DNA from: Roseiarcus sp963709655
GTDB lineage: Bacteria; Pseudomonadota; Alphaproteobacteria; Rhizobiales; Beijerinckiaceae
Direction of reading: 5' to 3'
NCBI GenBank assembly: GCA_963709655.1
Contig: CAVPXF010000039.1
Coordinates: 310,001-374,000 of the forward strand
Length of the DNA stretch: 64,000 nucleotides
In this document: piece after piece, positions 55,344-63,356 of the stretch
Position numbering within the stretch: position 1 is the stretch's first letter
How the letters are laid out: every line of letters starts with the position of its first letter
The notes under the pieces: model-generated
The model's database searches: none
What the model was told of the DNA's origin: nothing
Seen by the model: the letters and a program-made list of their open reading frames with translations, nothing else
Program-made: the position numbers and the translations under genes

Positions 55344-55904
55344 ATGGACGTTAAGCTCGGCAATCCTGCGCCGCTTGGGCTCTTCGCCTTCGCGTCGACA
55401 ACTTGGCTCCTGAGCATGGTCAATGCCGGCTGGTTCGATGACAAGAGCGTCGTCGTCGTCCTGTCCATGGCGCTCGTATTTGGCGGAACCGTTCAGGCCA
55501 TCGCCGGTATCCTTGCCTTTGTGAGGGGAAACACTTTCCCGGGCGTCGCGTTCATGGCCTATGGGGCGTTCTGGATTTCTCTAGTGACATTCATCAAGTT
55601 TCTTGGCGGCGGGGCGCCGGCGCCGTTTGTCGGCTGGTATCTGTTCATCTGGGGGGTTTTCAGTTTCTACATGTGGATCGCATCATTCCGACATAATACA
55701 GCGCTGCAACTGACTTTTTTGACGCTGTGGATGACGTTCATGCTGCTCGCGATCGGAGATTGGTTCGCAATTCCCCTGAGCCATATGGCGGGCGGTTACC
55801 TTGGGCTCGTCTGTGCAGCGCTCGCCGCATACCTCTCGGCGGCGGAAATCATCAACGGCGATTTCGGCCGGACGGTTCTTCCGGTCGGGCCCTATGTCGC
55901 GTGA
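55344..55904 (+). CDS. satP: Acetate/succinate uptake transporter (GPR1/FUN34/YaaH, SatP)
   Basis: The 186-residue protein has six membrane helices and the family motif NPAPLGLFAF at the N-terminus, followed by GGTVQAIAGILAFVRGN and a C-terminal GDFGRTVLPVG. SatP carries acetate and succinate with protons. GGGAGGAAATT precedes the ATG at 55344. It may take up acetate or similar products for the CoA pathways in the window, but nothing links them directly. Confidence 0.9.
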   Translation: MDVKLGNPAPLGLFAFASTTWLLSMVNAGWFDDKSVVVVLSMALVFGGTVQAIAGILAFVRGNTFPGVAFMAYGAFWISLVTFIKFLGGGAPAPFVGWYLFIWGVFSFYMWIASFRHNTALQLTFLTLWMTFMLLAIGDWFAIPLSHMAGGYLGLVCAALAAYLSAAEIINGDFGRTVLPVGPYVA

Positions 55905-56131
55905 CGCAGGTTACGGCCATCGGGCGCAGCCGGCCGCATCGCAGGCCGCGTCAAAGCCCTGACTGCATGATCGGCGGGAAGCGATCCGCCGGTCGCCTGC
56001 CAGCTCCGGGGATTTTCATAGATCTAATTTGTAAAACGGTCCGGAAAGGCAGAATCGAGTCGCCGCTAAGGCGGCTCGTAAGCCTTTGAAGGTGTTGAGG
56101 GCGGTCGATAAAAGGCGCTAAAACCGCCGGA

Positions 56132-57163
56132 TCACGCTCCAGTCCAGTCAAGGACGATCTTGCCGCTGTCGCCGCGGCGCATGATCTCGAAGCCTTCCAG
56201 GAAATGTTCGACCGGCAGCCGATGCGTGATGACCTTGCGCACGGCAAGGCCGCTCTCCAGCATTGCGATCATCTTGTGCCAGGTCTCGAACATCTGGCGG
56301 CCGTAGATGCCCTTCAACGTCAGCTGCTTGAAGATCACCTTGTTCCAGTCCACGAGAGTTGGTTTCGCCGGCAGGCCCAGCAACGCCACCCGGCCGCCAG
56401 TGACGACCGAATCGAACAGCTGGTCGAAGGCGGCCGGCGCCCCGCTCATCTCGAGCGCGACGTCGAAGCCTTCTGTCATCCCGAGTCGGTGCATGACCGC
56501 CTTGAGGTCCTCCTTCGACACATCGACCGGCAGGATGTCGGCAACCTCGGCCGCGAGCGCGAGGCGTTTTGGATTGACGTCAGTGATGACCACATGGCGC
56601 GCTCCAATATGCCGTGCGACGGCGCCCGCCATGATCCCGATTGGCCCGGCCCCGGTTATCAGCACGTCTTCGCCAACGAGATCGTAAGTCAGCGCTGTGT
56701 GGACCGCGTTGCCGAGCGGATCGAGAATAGCGCCGAGTTCGTCGTCCACGTCTTCAGGCAGAGGAACGATGTTGAAGGCCGGAACGCGGACATGTTCGGC
56801 GAAAGCGCCGGGAATGTTGACGCCGATGCCCTGTGTCTCCGGGTCGAGGTGGTAGCGCCCGCCGCGCGCGGCCCGGCTCCGCATGCCAATGACGTGACCC
56901 TCGCCCGACACGCGCTGACCGACTTTCAACCGCCTCACATTTGCCCCGACCTCGGCTATAACGCCTGCGTATTCGTGGCCGATGGTCATCGGCGTCGGGA
57001 TTGTCTTCTGCGCCCATTCGTCCCAGTTGAAGATGTGGACGTCGGTGCCGCAGATGCCGGTCTTGTGGATCTTCACCAGAACGTCGTCGGGCCCGATCTC
57101 CGGGATCGGCAGGTCGTTGAGCCAGAGTCCGGGCTCGGGCTTCTCCTTGACGAGGGCTTTCAT
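56132..57163 (-). CDS. tdh: L-threonine 3-dehydrogenase lacking the structural zinc ligands
   Basis: The 343-residue medium-chain dehydrogenase oxidises threonine to 2-amino-3-ketobutyrate. Catalytic-zinc ligands Cys38 (TGICGTDVHI), His63 and Glu64 (TIGHEYAG) are present, as is the NAD motif ITGAGPIGIMAG. The structural zinc lobe is striking: aligned without gaps to E. coli Tdh, the four Cys at 93, 96, 99 and 107 are Gly, Ser, Ala and Asp here. The surrounding residues (GEGHVI before, GGRYHL between) are conserved. AGG precedes the ATG. It is followed by no gene on the same strand and preceded by kbl. Confidence 0.9.
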   Translation of the reverse strand: MKALVKEKPEPGLWLNDLPIPEIGPDDVLVKIHKTGICGTDVHIFNWDEWAQKTIPTPMTIGHEYAGVIAEVGANVRRLKVGQRVSGEGHVIGMRSRAARGGRYHLDPETQGIGVNIPGAFAEHVRVPAFNIVPLPEDVDDELGAILDPLGNAVHTALTYDLVGEDVLITGAGPIGIMAGAVARHIGARHVVITDVNPKRLALAAEVADILPVDVSKEDLKAVMHRLGMTEGFDVALEMSGAPAAFDQLFDSVVTGGRVALLGLPAKPTLVDWNKVIFKQLTLKGIYGRQMFETWHKMIAMLESGLAVRKVITHRLPVEHFLEGFEIMRRGDSGKIVLDWTGA

Positions 57164-57225
57164 GTCCTGAGCTCCGCGGTTCGATCGGGTCGGTCTGGCC
57201 GGCAGCGCCAAGCTTTCGACCGCAG

Positions 57226-58428
57226 TTAAACGATTCCCAACGCCTTCCCCGCGTCCTGGAAGGCTGAGACGGCCGTATCCACGTCCTCCGTCGTTAGCGC
57301 TGCTGACATCTGCGTGCGAATGCGCGCCTGTCCCTTTGGGACCACGGGGAAGAAAAAGCCGGCGACATAAATGCCGCGCTGATCGAGCGCCTTCGAGAGG
57401 TCCTGAGCTCGCCGCGCCTCGCCGAGCATGACCGGAATAATCGGCGTGACGCCTGGCAGAATCGAAAAGCCGGCCGCCTCGACGCCGGCCCGGAAGCGTT
57501 TGGCGTGGTCCTGCAGCAGCGCCCGGCGATCGTCGGATCGAATCGCGATCTCCAGCGCCCTCAACGCGCCGGCGGCGACTGCCGGCGCAAGCGAGTTTGA
57601 AAAGAGATAGGGCCGTGCGCGTTGGCGCAACAGGTCGACAATCGGTTGAGTCGCGGCGACAAAGCCGCCCATGCCGCCGCCAAGAGTTTTGCCGAACGTG
57701 CCCGTGACGATATCGACCCGATCGCCCGCGCCCGTCAGCGCGGGGGTGCCGCGGCCTTTCTCGCCGAGGTGCCCGGTCGCGTGGCAATCATCGACTAGGA
57801 CCATGGCCCCGTATCGCTCGGCGAGCGCGCAGATCTCCGGGAGCTTCGCCACATAGCCGTCCATCGAGAAGACGCCGTCGGTTGCGATCAGTTTGAAACG
57901 GGCGCCGTCGGCGTCTGCTGCCTTCAGGCTGTCCTCCAATGCGTTCATGTCGGAATTGCCGAAACGGTAGCGCCTAGCCTTGGCAAGCCGCACGCCGTCG
58001 ATGATCGAGGCGTGGTTCAGGCTATCCGAAATGATCGCGTCCTGCTCGCCCATCAGCGGCTCGAACACGCCGCCGTTGGCGTCGAAACAGGCAGCGAATG
58101 CGATCGCATCGTCCTTACCGAGGTGCCGGGCGATCGCGCATTCGAGTTCGCGGTGCAGCGTTTGCGCCCCGCAGATGAAGCGCACAGACGCCATGCCGAA
58201 GCCGAATGCGTCCATCGCGCACTTTGCAGCGGAGATCACCTCGGGATGATCGGCGAGGCCGAGATAATTGTTGGCGCAGAGGTTGAGCATCGTTCGCTCG
58301 CCCGCGTCCGAGGCGACCCGAATGCGTCCGCCCTGCGGCCCGGCGAGGAGACGCTCGCGCTTGGTGAGCCCGGCCGCGTCGATCTCGTCGAGCGTCGCTC
58401 GGACATGACGAAGGAATGCGTCAGACAT
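57226..58428 (-). CDS. kbl: Glycine C-acetyltransferase (2-amino-3-ketobutyrate CoA ligase)
   Basis: The 400-residue PLP enzyme cleaves 2-amino-3-ketobutyrate with CoA to glycine and acetyl-CoA. Motifs include LNLCANNYLGLADHPEV, FGFGMASVRFICGAQTLH, the PLP-Asp region VLVDDCHATGHLG and the Schiff-base lysine in TGTFGKTLGGGMGG. It is encoded 62 bases upstream of tdh on the same strand, so the two form the threonine-to-glycine route. Confidence 0.95.
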   Translation of the reverse strand: MSDAFLRHVRATLDEIDAAGLTKRERLLAGPQGGRIRVASDAGERTMLNLCANNYLGLADHPEVISAAKCAMDAFGFGMASVRFICGAQTLHRELECAIARHLGKDDAIAFAACFDANGGVFEPLMGEQDAIISDSLNHASIIDGVRLAKARRYRFGNSDMNALEDSLKAADADGARFKLIATDGVFSMDGYVAKLPEICALAERYGAMVLVDDCHATGHLGEKGRGTPALTGAGDRVDIVTGTFGKTLGGGMGGFVAATQPIVDLLRQRARPYLFSNSLAPAVAAGALRALEIAIRSDDRRALLQDHAKRFRAGVEAAGFSILPGVTPIIPVMLGEARRAQDLSKALDQRGIYVAGFFFPVVPKGQARIRTQMSAALTTEDVDTAVSAFQDAGKALGIV

Positions 58429-58520
58429 TTGCGATACTGTAGACGCGGATACCGGCGCGCTCAAGACGCGCCCACGGGCGACGGTCGGCGCGCCCACGCA
58501 AGATTTCCCGGTATTTCCTG

Positions 58521-59339
58521 CTACGCGCCCCAGTCGATCAGCCGGTCGCCGCGATGGATGGCGTCCGCCTCCGCCGTCAACCGCCCGTCGGTCTCGTGCA
58601 GGGCGAGCGCAGGAGCGATGCGAAGAGGGGCTTTCGAGCCCTTGACGCCGCCCACGATCAACCGGTGCGCCGACACGCCGGCGCGCGGATGAACCGGCAG
58701 CAGCGCGAGAGCGCCGAGGCGGTTCTCGACCGCCGCTAGGATCGTGGCGAGCGCGGCCGGGCGGTGGATCAGCGCGAACCGCCCGCCCGGCTTCAGCAGG
58801 GCGAGACACGCGCGGATCCAGTCGACGAGCGCGGCCGTCCCGGCGCCGCCCTCGAACACATGCGCCCGGGCTCGATATGCGTCGGGCGAAGCGCGCACCG
58901 TCCCCGACTCGAAGAATGGCGGATTTGTGACGACCAGATCCGCCTCCCCGTCGGCCAGTCCGCCGATACGGCGGGCGCGCGCGTCGAAAATATCGGCAAT
59001 AACCACGCGCATCCGAGGGCCCAAGCCGTTCCGAACGGCGTTTTCCGTCGCGAGACCCGCCAGAGCGGGGTCGATCTCGACGCAATCGGCAAATGTCGGC
59101 GCGTGACGGACGAGGACGCCCAGCGCCACCGCGCCCACGCCAGCGCCGACGTCGACGATGCGACCTTCGGAAAGATCGGCGGCGGCGGCAAGCAGGGCGG
59201 CGTCCGAGCCGATCCGATGGCCCCGCCGCGGCTGTTCAAGCGTCAGTCGACCTCCGAGCCACAGGTCACACGACAGCCCGCCTCCACCCAACTCTCCAGC
59301 CTTTGGGTCGTCAGGTCGGCGAGGCGGCGAATCAGGCAT
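58521..59339 (-). CDS. tRNA1(Val) N6-methyltransferase-like protein (TrmN6)
   Basis: The 272-residue SAM-dependent methyltransferase has the SAM motif IVDVGAGVGAVALGV, an acidic EIDPALAG and the catalytic NPPFFESG of N6-adenine methyltransferases. It fits the TrmN6/YfiC group, which methylates A37 of tRNA-Val1. It overlaps the DUF2007 gene by eight bases and is divergent from ispB. Confidence 0.85.
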   Translation of the reverse strand: MPDSPPRRPDDPKAGELGGGGLSCDLWLGGRLTLEQPRRGHRIGSDAALLAAAADLSEGRIVDVGAGVGAVALGVLVRHAPTFADCVEIDPALAGLATENAVRNGLGPRMRVVIADIFDARARRIGGLADGEADLVVTNPPFFESGTVRASPDAYRARAHVFEGGAGTAALVDWIRACLALLKPGGRFALIHRPAALATILAAVENRLGALALLPVHPRAGVSAHRLIVGGVKGSKAPLRIAPALALHETDGRLTAEADAIHRGDRLIDWGA

Positions 59340-59553
59340 TGCGCAACTCGTCGGCGAGGCCCGCTTCGGTCAGGAGTCGCCGCGCGCGGGCTTCCTCGTC
59401 GTTCGGCACAAGGATCCGGCGCGGCAGAAAGCCGAGCGACCCTTCGACAGCCGCCATATGTTGATCGGCGACAAAGCACCCGACGCCCGCGGCCCGCAAC
59501 AACAACTCGACAGCGCTGATCAGGACGAGATCGTTGGTTCTCAAAATTTCCAC
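59332..59553 (-). CDS. DUF2007 family protein
   Basis: The 73-residue protein reads EILRTNDLVLISAVELLLRAAGVGCFVADQH (split here for length: VEILRTNDLVLI, then ELLLRAAGV), followed by GFLPRRILVPNDEEARARRLL. This is the DUF2007 signal-transducing-protein-like domain, function unknown. The GTG at 59553 gives the family start; a TTG one codon earlier is possible. It is encoded upstream of and overlapping the methyltransferase gene, and divergent from ispB. Confidence 0.85.
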   Translation of the reverse strand: MEILRTNDLVLISAVELLLRAAGVGCFVADQHMAAVEGSLGFLPRRILVPNDEEARARRLLTEAGLADELRNA

Positions 59554-59641
59554 CAATGGGAACCCCGAAAAGGGCGCACTTGCCGCGCGGTTTGGGCGTC
59601 TCTATGGTCGATCCACGGCCGGTGGCAAGGGATGGCGTCTC

Positions 59642-60655
59642 GTGGGTGTTGTGATTCCACTCGAAGAACGACCGGTCGATCGCCTGATCGAACCCTTGAC
59701 CGCGCTCGTTGACAGCGACATGGCGAGGGTCAACGAGACCATCCTTGCGCGCACGGGATCGGACGTCGCGATGATCCCCGAGGTCGCCAACCACCTGATT
59801 TCGTCGGGGGGAAAGCGGTTGCGGCCAATTCTGACGCTCGCCACAGCGGCATTGTGCGGCTACAGCGGGTCGGGGCACGTCAAGCTCGCCGCGGCGGTGG
59901 AATTCATGCACACCGCGACGCTGCTGCACGACGACGTGGTCGACGACAGCGACATGCGGCGCGGCAAGGCGGCGGCGCGCGTTCTGTGGGGCAATGAAGC
60001 CAGCGTGCTGGTCGGCGACTTCCTGCTCGGCCAGGCGTTCAAGATGATGGTCGAGGTCGGTTCGATGGCCTGCCTCGACGTCCTGTCGACGGCCGCCGTC
60101 GTGATCGCGGAAGGCGAGGTCATGCAGCTTTCCGCCGCCAAGGACACCGAGACGACCGAGGACGCCTATCTCGCCGTCATTCGCGCCAAAACCGCGGCGC
60201 TGTTCGCCGCCGCCTGCGAGGTCGGGCCGATTTTGGCGGGCCGGGGCAAGGCCGAGATCGCCGCCTGCCGTGCTTATGGGGCGAACCTCGGCGTGGCCTT
60301 CCAGTTGATCGACGACGCGCTCGACTACGGCGGCACCGCGGCCAAGCTCGGCAAGAACGTCGGCGACGACTTTCGCGAGGGCAAGATCACCTTGCCGATC
60401 GTTTTGTCCTTCCGGCGCGGCTCGCAGACGGAGCGGGAATTCTGGAAGCGCACGCTGGAGAGAGGCGAGATCGTCGCCGGGGATCTCGAGTTCGCGCTCA
60501 CGACCATAAGGAAGCACCGCGCCCTCGAGGATACGATCGAGCGCGCCCGCCACTACGGCGCCATGGCGGTGGACGCGCTCGAACTCTTCCCCGCTTCCCC
60601 GTGGAAGCACGCTTTGCGTGACGCGGTCGAGTTCGCCGTCAGCCGGGCGCATTGA
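59642..60655 (+). CDS. ispB: Octaprenyl/decaprenyl diphosphate synthase
   Basis: The 337-residue trans-prenyltransferase has the two aspartate-rich motifs, LLHDDVVDDSD (first) and LIDDALDYGG (second), the substrate region GGKRLRPIL, and GDFLLGQAFKM. It extends farnesyl diphosphate with IPP units to the C40-C50 side chain of ubiquinone. The GTG at 59642 has AAGGGATGG upstream and is preferred; a GTG three codons later is possible. It is the only terpenoid gene here apart from the CruF-like gene. Confidence 0.9.
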   Translation: MGVVIPLEERPVDRLIEPLTALVDSDMARVNETILARTGSDVAMIPEVANHLISSGGKRLRPILTLATAALCGYSGSGHVKLAAAVEFMHTATLLHDDVVDDSDMRRGKAAARVLWGNEASVLVGDFLLGQAFKMMVEVGSMACLDVLSTAAVVIAEGEVMQLSAAKDTETTEDAYLAVIRAKTAALFAAACEVGPILAGRGKAEIAACRAYGANLGVAFQLIDDALDYGGTAAKLGKNVGDDFREGKITLPIVLSFRRGSQTEREFWKRTLERGEIVAGDLEFALTTIRKHRALEDTIERARHYGAMAVDALELFPASPWKHALRDAVEFAVSRAH

Positions 60656-61473
60656 GGCGCGACCTCGTTTGCGCGAACTCTTCTCGCTCTTGCGCACGAG
60701 TCTTTGCGGCGGGCGCGCCCGCGTTCGCGAACGTATCTCCGCCCACCGGGGGCACGACTGCGGCTGTCCGTTCCGCTCTTCCGCGTTCTTCTCGAAGGTC
60801 GCGTGATTGCGGTCCCAGTCGATCGAGACGGGGCGGGGCCTGCCATTTCCAACTCGGTTTCAAGTGTTTTCAAGGAGATGCGGCGCCATTTGCGAGTCTC
60901 CGCCAACTGCCTGACCGAGTTGCCATAACATGAACCTCATCCTGATCCCCAGGCTTGACCCGGGATCAGGACGAGGGCGTGGGCCCGGGCGCTGAATCAA
61001 TGTTTTCAAGGCCTTGCGGCCGGTTTTCCGGGCGATCGTAACTGCCAGCGCGTCCGACCTGCGGCCAACACCCCCACCACCATCCCCAGGGTTGACCGAA
61101 TCGGATAGCTCCGCGCTGCAGCGCGCGCCGATTGCGAGCGCTGGCGCTGTCCGGCGGGGCGGGAAGTCGGGGCAAAAGGCCATCGCCTGTCCGATCTGGG
61201 GTAACAAAATCAGACTACGACGAGCTTTTCTTTTTGGCAAGGCTTTGCTATGACGATTCCGTTTATAAGAATGCCGTGCGTGACGCCGTGGGCCACTCGA
61301 TCGCCGGCAGGGTCGTTGGGTCCCGCGGGCCAAGGCTCTTCGAGGCCAACGGGACGACGGGAATACGCAAGAAGCGGATGTGCGATGATGGCGCGGCGAA
61401 CGGGTCAAATCGTCGATAAAGCGCGCATTCCTGTTCGGTCGCGGCACGCGAGGGTTGCGCCAACCGCGCTCCT
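60656..61473. other. Intergenic region with one palindromic repeat
   Basis: No gene was recognised in these 818 bases. They contain the palindrome at 60935-60976. Open frames in the region (for example around 61132-61419) have no family similarity and no ribosome sites. Confidence 0.45.
60935..60976. repeat. Palindromic repeat (CCTGATCCC-GGGATCAGG type)
   Basis: Arms 60935-60950 and 60961-60976 are complementary at 14 of 16 positions around the loop AGGCTTGACC. The sequence with GGGATCAGG arms and a CTTGACC loop is a dispersed hairpin in many alphaproteobacteria. It lies 280 bases after ispB, too far to be its immediate terminator. Confidence 0.7.
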
Positions 61474-62142
61474 TCAGTCGCCCGTCGGGGATCGCGCACG
61501 CCTTGGACGCGGCTCACCCGCCGCGGGCAATCCGAGCACGCGGCACGCCAGTTCTACAACCTTCTCGACTTCAGCCTGCGAGAACGGATCGAGACTCGTC
61601 ATGCGCTGATATTCCTTCGAAAAAACTATACCCGTGGTGATGACGCCGATCGCCGCGTAGTGCAGTCGCCCGGGGTCGCCGGCGCTCGCCATTCCAGCTT
61701 TCTGGGCGGCGTGGATCGCGGCTGTGGAGATCTGGTAGAGTGGGTGGATGTAGGTCTCGATCAGCCAATCGAGCCGCGCGCTGTCCGCCTGTCCCTCAAA
61801 TGACAACAGCCTGTGCAACTCGGGGCGCCTGGCCGTGAACAGGGCGAACGCCCGCAACATTTCGCGCAGCGCTTCGGCCGCCCCTTGAACCTCGACCCTT
61901 TCGGCCCAATGCGAAAGTCCCTGCTCCCGCCAAGCGTCTTCGAAAATAGACGACACGACCTCCCGCCACAGGCCGTCCTTGGTCTTGAAGTGATAGACGA
62001 CGAGCTGGTGCTGCACGCCTGCACGCTGGGCGATCTGGCGCAGACTGGAACCTTCAAAGCCGGATGTAGCGAACGCCTGGAGCGCCGCAGCGAGGATGCG
62101 GGAGCGCCCATCCAGGTTATTCGTCGTTTCGAGACCATTCAT
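61474..62142 (-). CDS. TetR family transcriptional regulator
   Basis: The 222-residue protein has a TetR DNA-binding head (RSRILAAALQAFATSGFEGSSLRQIA, then RAGVQHQLVVYHFKTKDGLW) and a helical ligand-binding part. It is divergent from the flavoprotein gene, and the 113 bases between them contain two perfect 20-bp palindromes. By layout it represses the flavoprotein/hydratase operon and itself. The ligand is unknown. Confidence 0.9.
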   Translation of the reverse strand: MNGLETTNNLDGRSRILAAALQAFATSGFEGSSLRQIAQRAGVQHQLVVYHFKTKDGLWREVVSSIFEDAWREQGLSHWAERVEVQGAAEALREMLRAFALFTARRPELHRLLSFEGQADSARLDWLIETYIHPLYQISTAAIHAAQKAGMASAGDPGRLHYAAIGVITTGIVFSKEYQRMTSLDPFSQAEVEKVVELACRVLGLPAAGEPRPRRARSPTGD

Positions 62143-62176
62143 GGCGAACCCTCCGGCGCGTCGGCCAAGCGCGCTT

Positions 62177-62196
62177 GACTTTCCGATCGGAAAGTC
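62177..62196. promoter_or_regulatory. TetR operator candidate 1
   Basis: GACTTTCCGATCGGAAAGTC is a perfect 20-bp palindrome 34 bases ahead of the tetR start codon. It shares the GAC-T-TCCGATCGGA-A-GTC pattern with the palindrome at 62210-62229; only one pair of positions differs between the sites. Confidence 0.75.
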
Positions 62197-62209
62197 GCTT
62201 ATGAACGAA

Positions 62210-62229
62210 GACTGTCCGATCGGACAGTC
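62210..62229. promoter_or_regulatory. TetR operator candidate 2
   Basis: GACTGTCCGATCGGACAGTC is a second perfect 20-bp palindrome, its centre 33 bases (about three helical turns) from that of the first, and 26 bases ahead of the flavoprotein start. Two such sites on one face of the helix fit cooperative repression of both divergent genes. Confidence 0.75.
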
Positions 62230-62255
62230 GCCTGGCTTGGTTTAAACGAGAAATT

Positions 62256-63356
62256 ATGGTGAAGCGAGTCATCGTTGTCGGCGGCGGCTACGCCGGCGCC
62301 GCCGTCTCAAGGGCCCTGGACAAGGCAGCCGAGGTCCAGCTTGTCGAGGCGCGAGACCGCTTCGTCCACAACGTCGCGGCGATTCGCGGCGTGGTCGACC
62401 CTTCGTTGCTCGATCGCATCCTGATTCCCTATGACCGCCTGCTTCGCCGAGGCCGCGTCCGGCAGGGCATCGTCGCCAGCGTGTCGAGCGGCGGGGTCAC
62501 GCTCGCCGATGGCGAACACATCGAAGGCGACATCGTCGTCGTTGCGACGGGCTCGAGCTACGCAAGCCCGTTCAAGCCGCAGGGCGAGTCGACCCAGGAC
62601 TTTGCCGCAAGCCTTCGGACGACCCATGGCGACCTGATGAGCGCGAATGCTGTCGCCATCGTCGGTGGGGGAGCCGTGGGCGCCGAACTGGCCGGCGAAA
62701 TATCCAGCGCCTATCCCAGCAAGGCGGTGACGCTTGTTTCCGGTTCGCCATCCCTGATGCAAGGCTACTCTGACAAACTCGCCGGCGCGCTCGCGGCGCA
62801 GTTGCGAAGCAAGGGCGTGTCGCTGCGCTTCAACCGTCGGGTCGAGAAACTGGTCGCGCGTGATCGCCCATTCATGGGCTCGTTGGGCGAAGACCTCGGC
62901 GGGGCGGGTGAACACCTCATCTTTCCGGCGCTCGGCGCCCGGCCGACCACGTCTGTTTTCCAACAAATGCCGGGGGCGAGCTTTGATGCGCAGGGACGCG
63001 TCGAGGTCGATGCGTGGCTACGGCCTGCCGGCTCCCGCAGCATTTTCGCGCTTGGCGATGCAGCAGCGACGGGAGACCCGATGACCATCGTCGCCATCAC
63101 GAGGCAGGCGCCGTGGCTCACGGGCGCGATCAAGGCGATGCTCGCCGGCAAGACGATCGAATCGCTGGCGCCCTACAAGCCTTGGCCTACACGCGGCATC
63201 CTGGTTCCCCTTGGCCCGCGCGATGGCGCCAGTACGTTGCCGATCCTGCGCAACGGGGTGCAGGTGGGCAGGTGGTTAACCTCGCGACTGAAGGGACGCG
63301 AGCTGTTCATCCCTCGCTACCTGAATGAGTTTGGCTACACGATGGGTGATCAATGA
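62256..63356 (+). CDS. FAD-dependent NAD(P)H oxidoreductase (FSP1/NDH-2-like)
   Basis: The 366-residue flavoprotein has the FAD motif VIVVGGGYAGAAVSRAL, a central NAD(P) motif VAIVGGGAVGAELAGEI, and SIFALGDAAATGDP near the C-terminus. It resembles AIF/FSP1 and type II NADH dehydrogenase-like proteins, which move electrons from NAD(P)H to quinones or other acceptors. No membrane helix is visible. It begins behind the TetR operators and overlaps the CruF-like gene by four bases (ATGA), so the two are one transcription unit. Confidence 0.85.
   Translation: MVKRVIVVGGGYAGAAVSRALDKAAEVQLVEARDRFVHNVAAIRGVVDPSLLDRILIPYDRLLRRGRVRQGIVASVSSGGVTLADGEHIEGDIVVVATGSSYASPFKPQGESTQDFAASLRTTHGDLMSANAVAIVGGGAVGAELAGEISSAYPSKAVTLVSGSPSLMQGYSDKLAGALAAQLRSKGVSLRFNRRVEKLVARDRPFMGSLGEDLGGAGEHLIFPALGARPTTSVFQQMPGASFDAQGRVEVDAWLRPAGSRSIFALGDAAATGDPMTIVAITRQAPWLTGAIKAMLAGKTIESLAPYKPWPTRGILVPLGPRDGASTLPILRNGVQVGRWLTSRLKGRELFIPRYLNEFGYTMGDQ

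Noticed and set aside
56055..56090. Short hairpin after the SatP gene
   Set aside because: Only five paired bases and no T-run, so it is not called as a terminator.
61132..61419. Plus-strand open frame of 95 codons upstream of the TetR gene
   Set aside because: No family resemblance, no ribosome site and no codon pattern; considered a chance frame.
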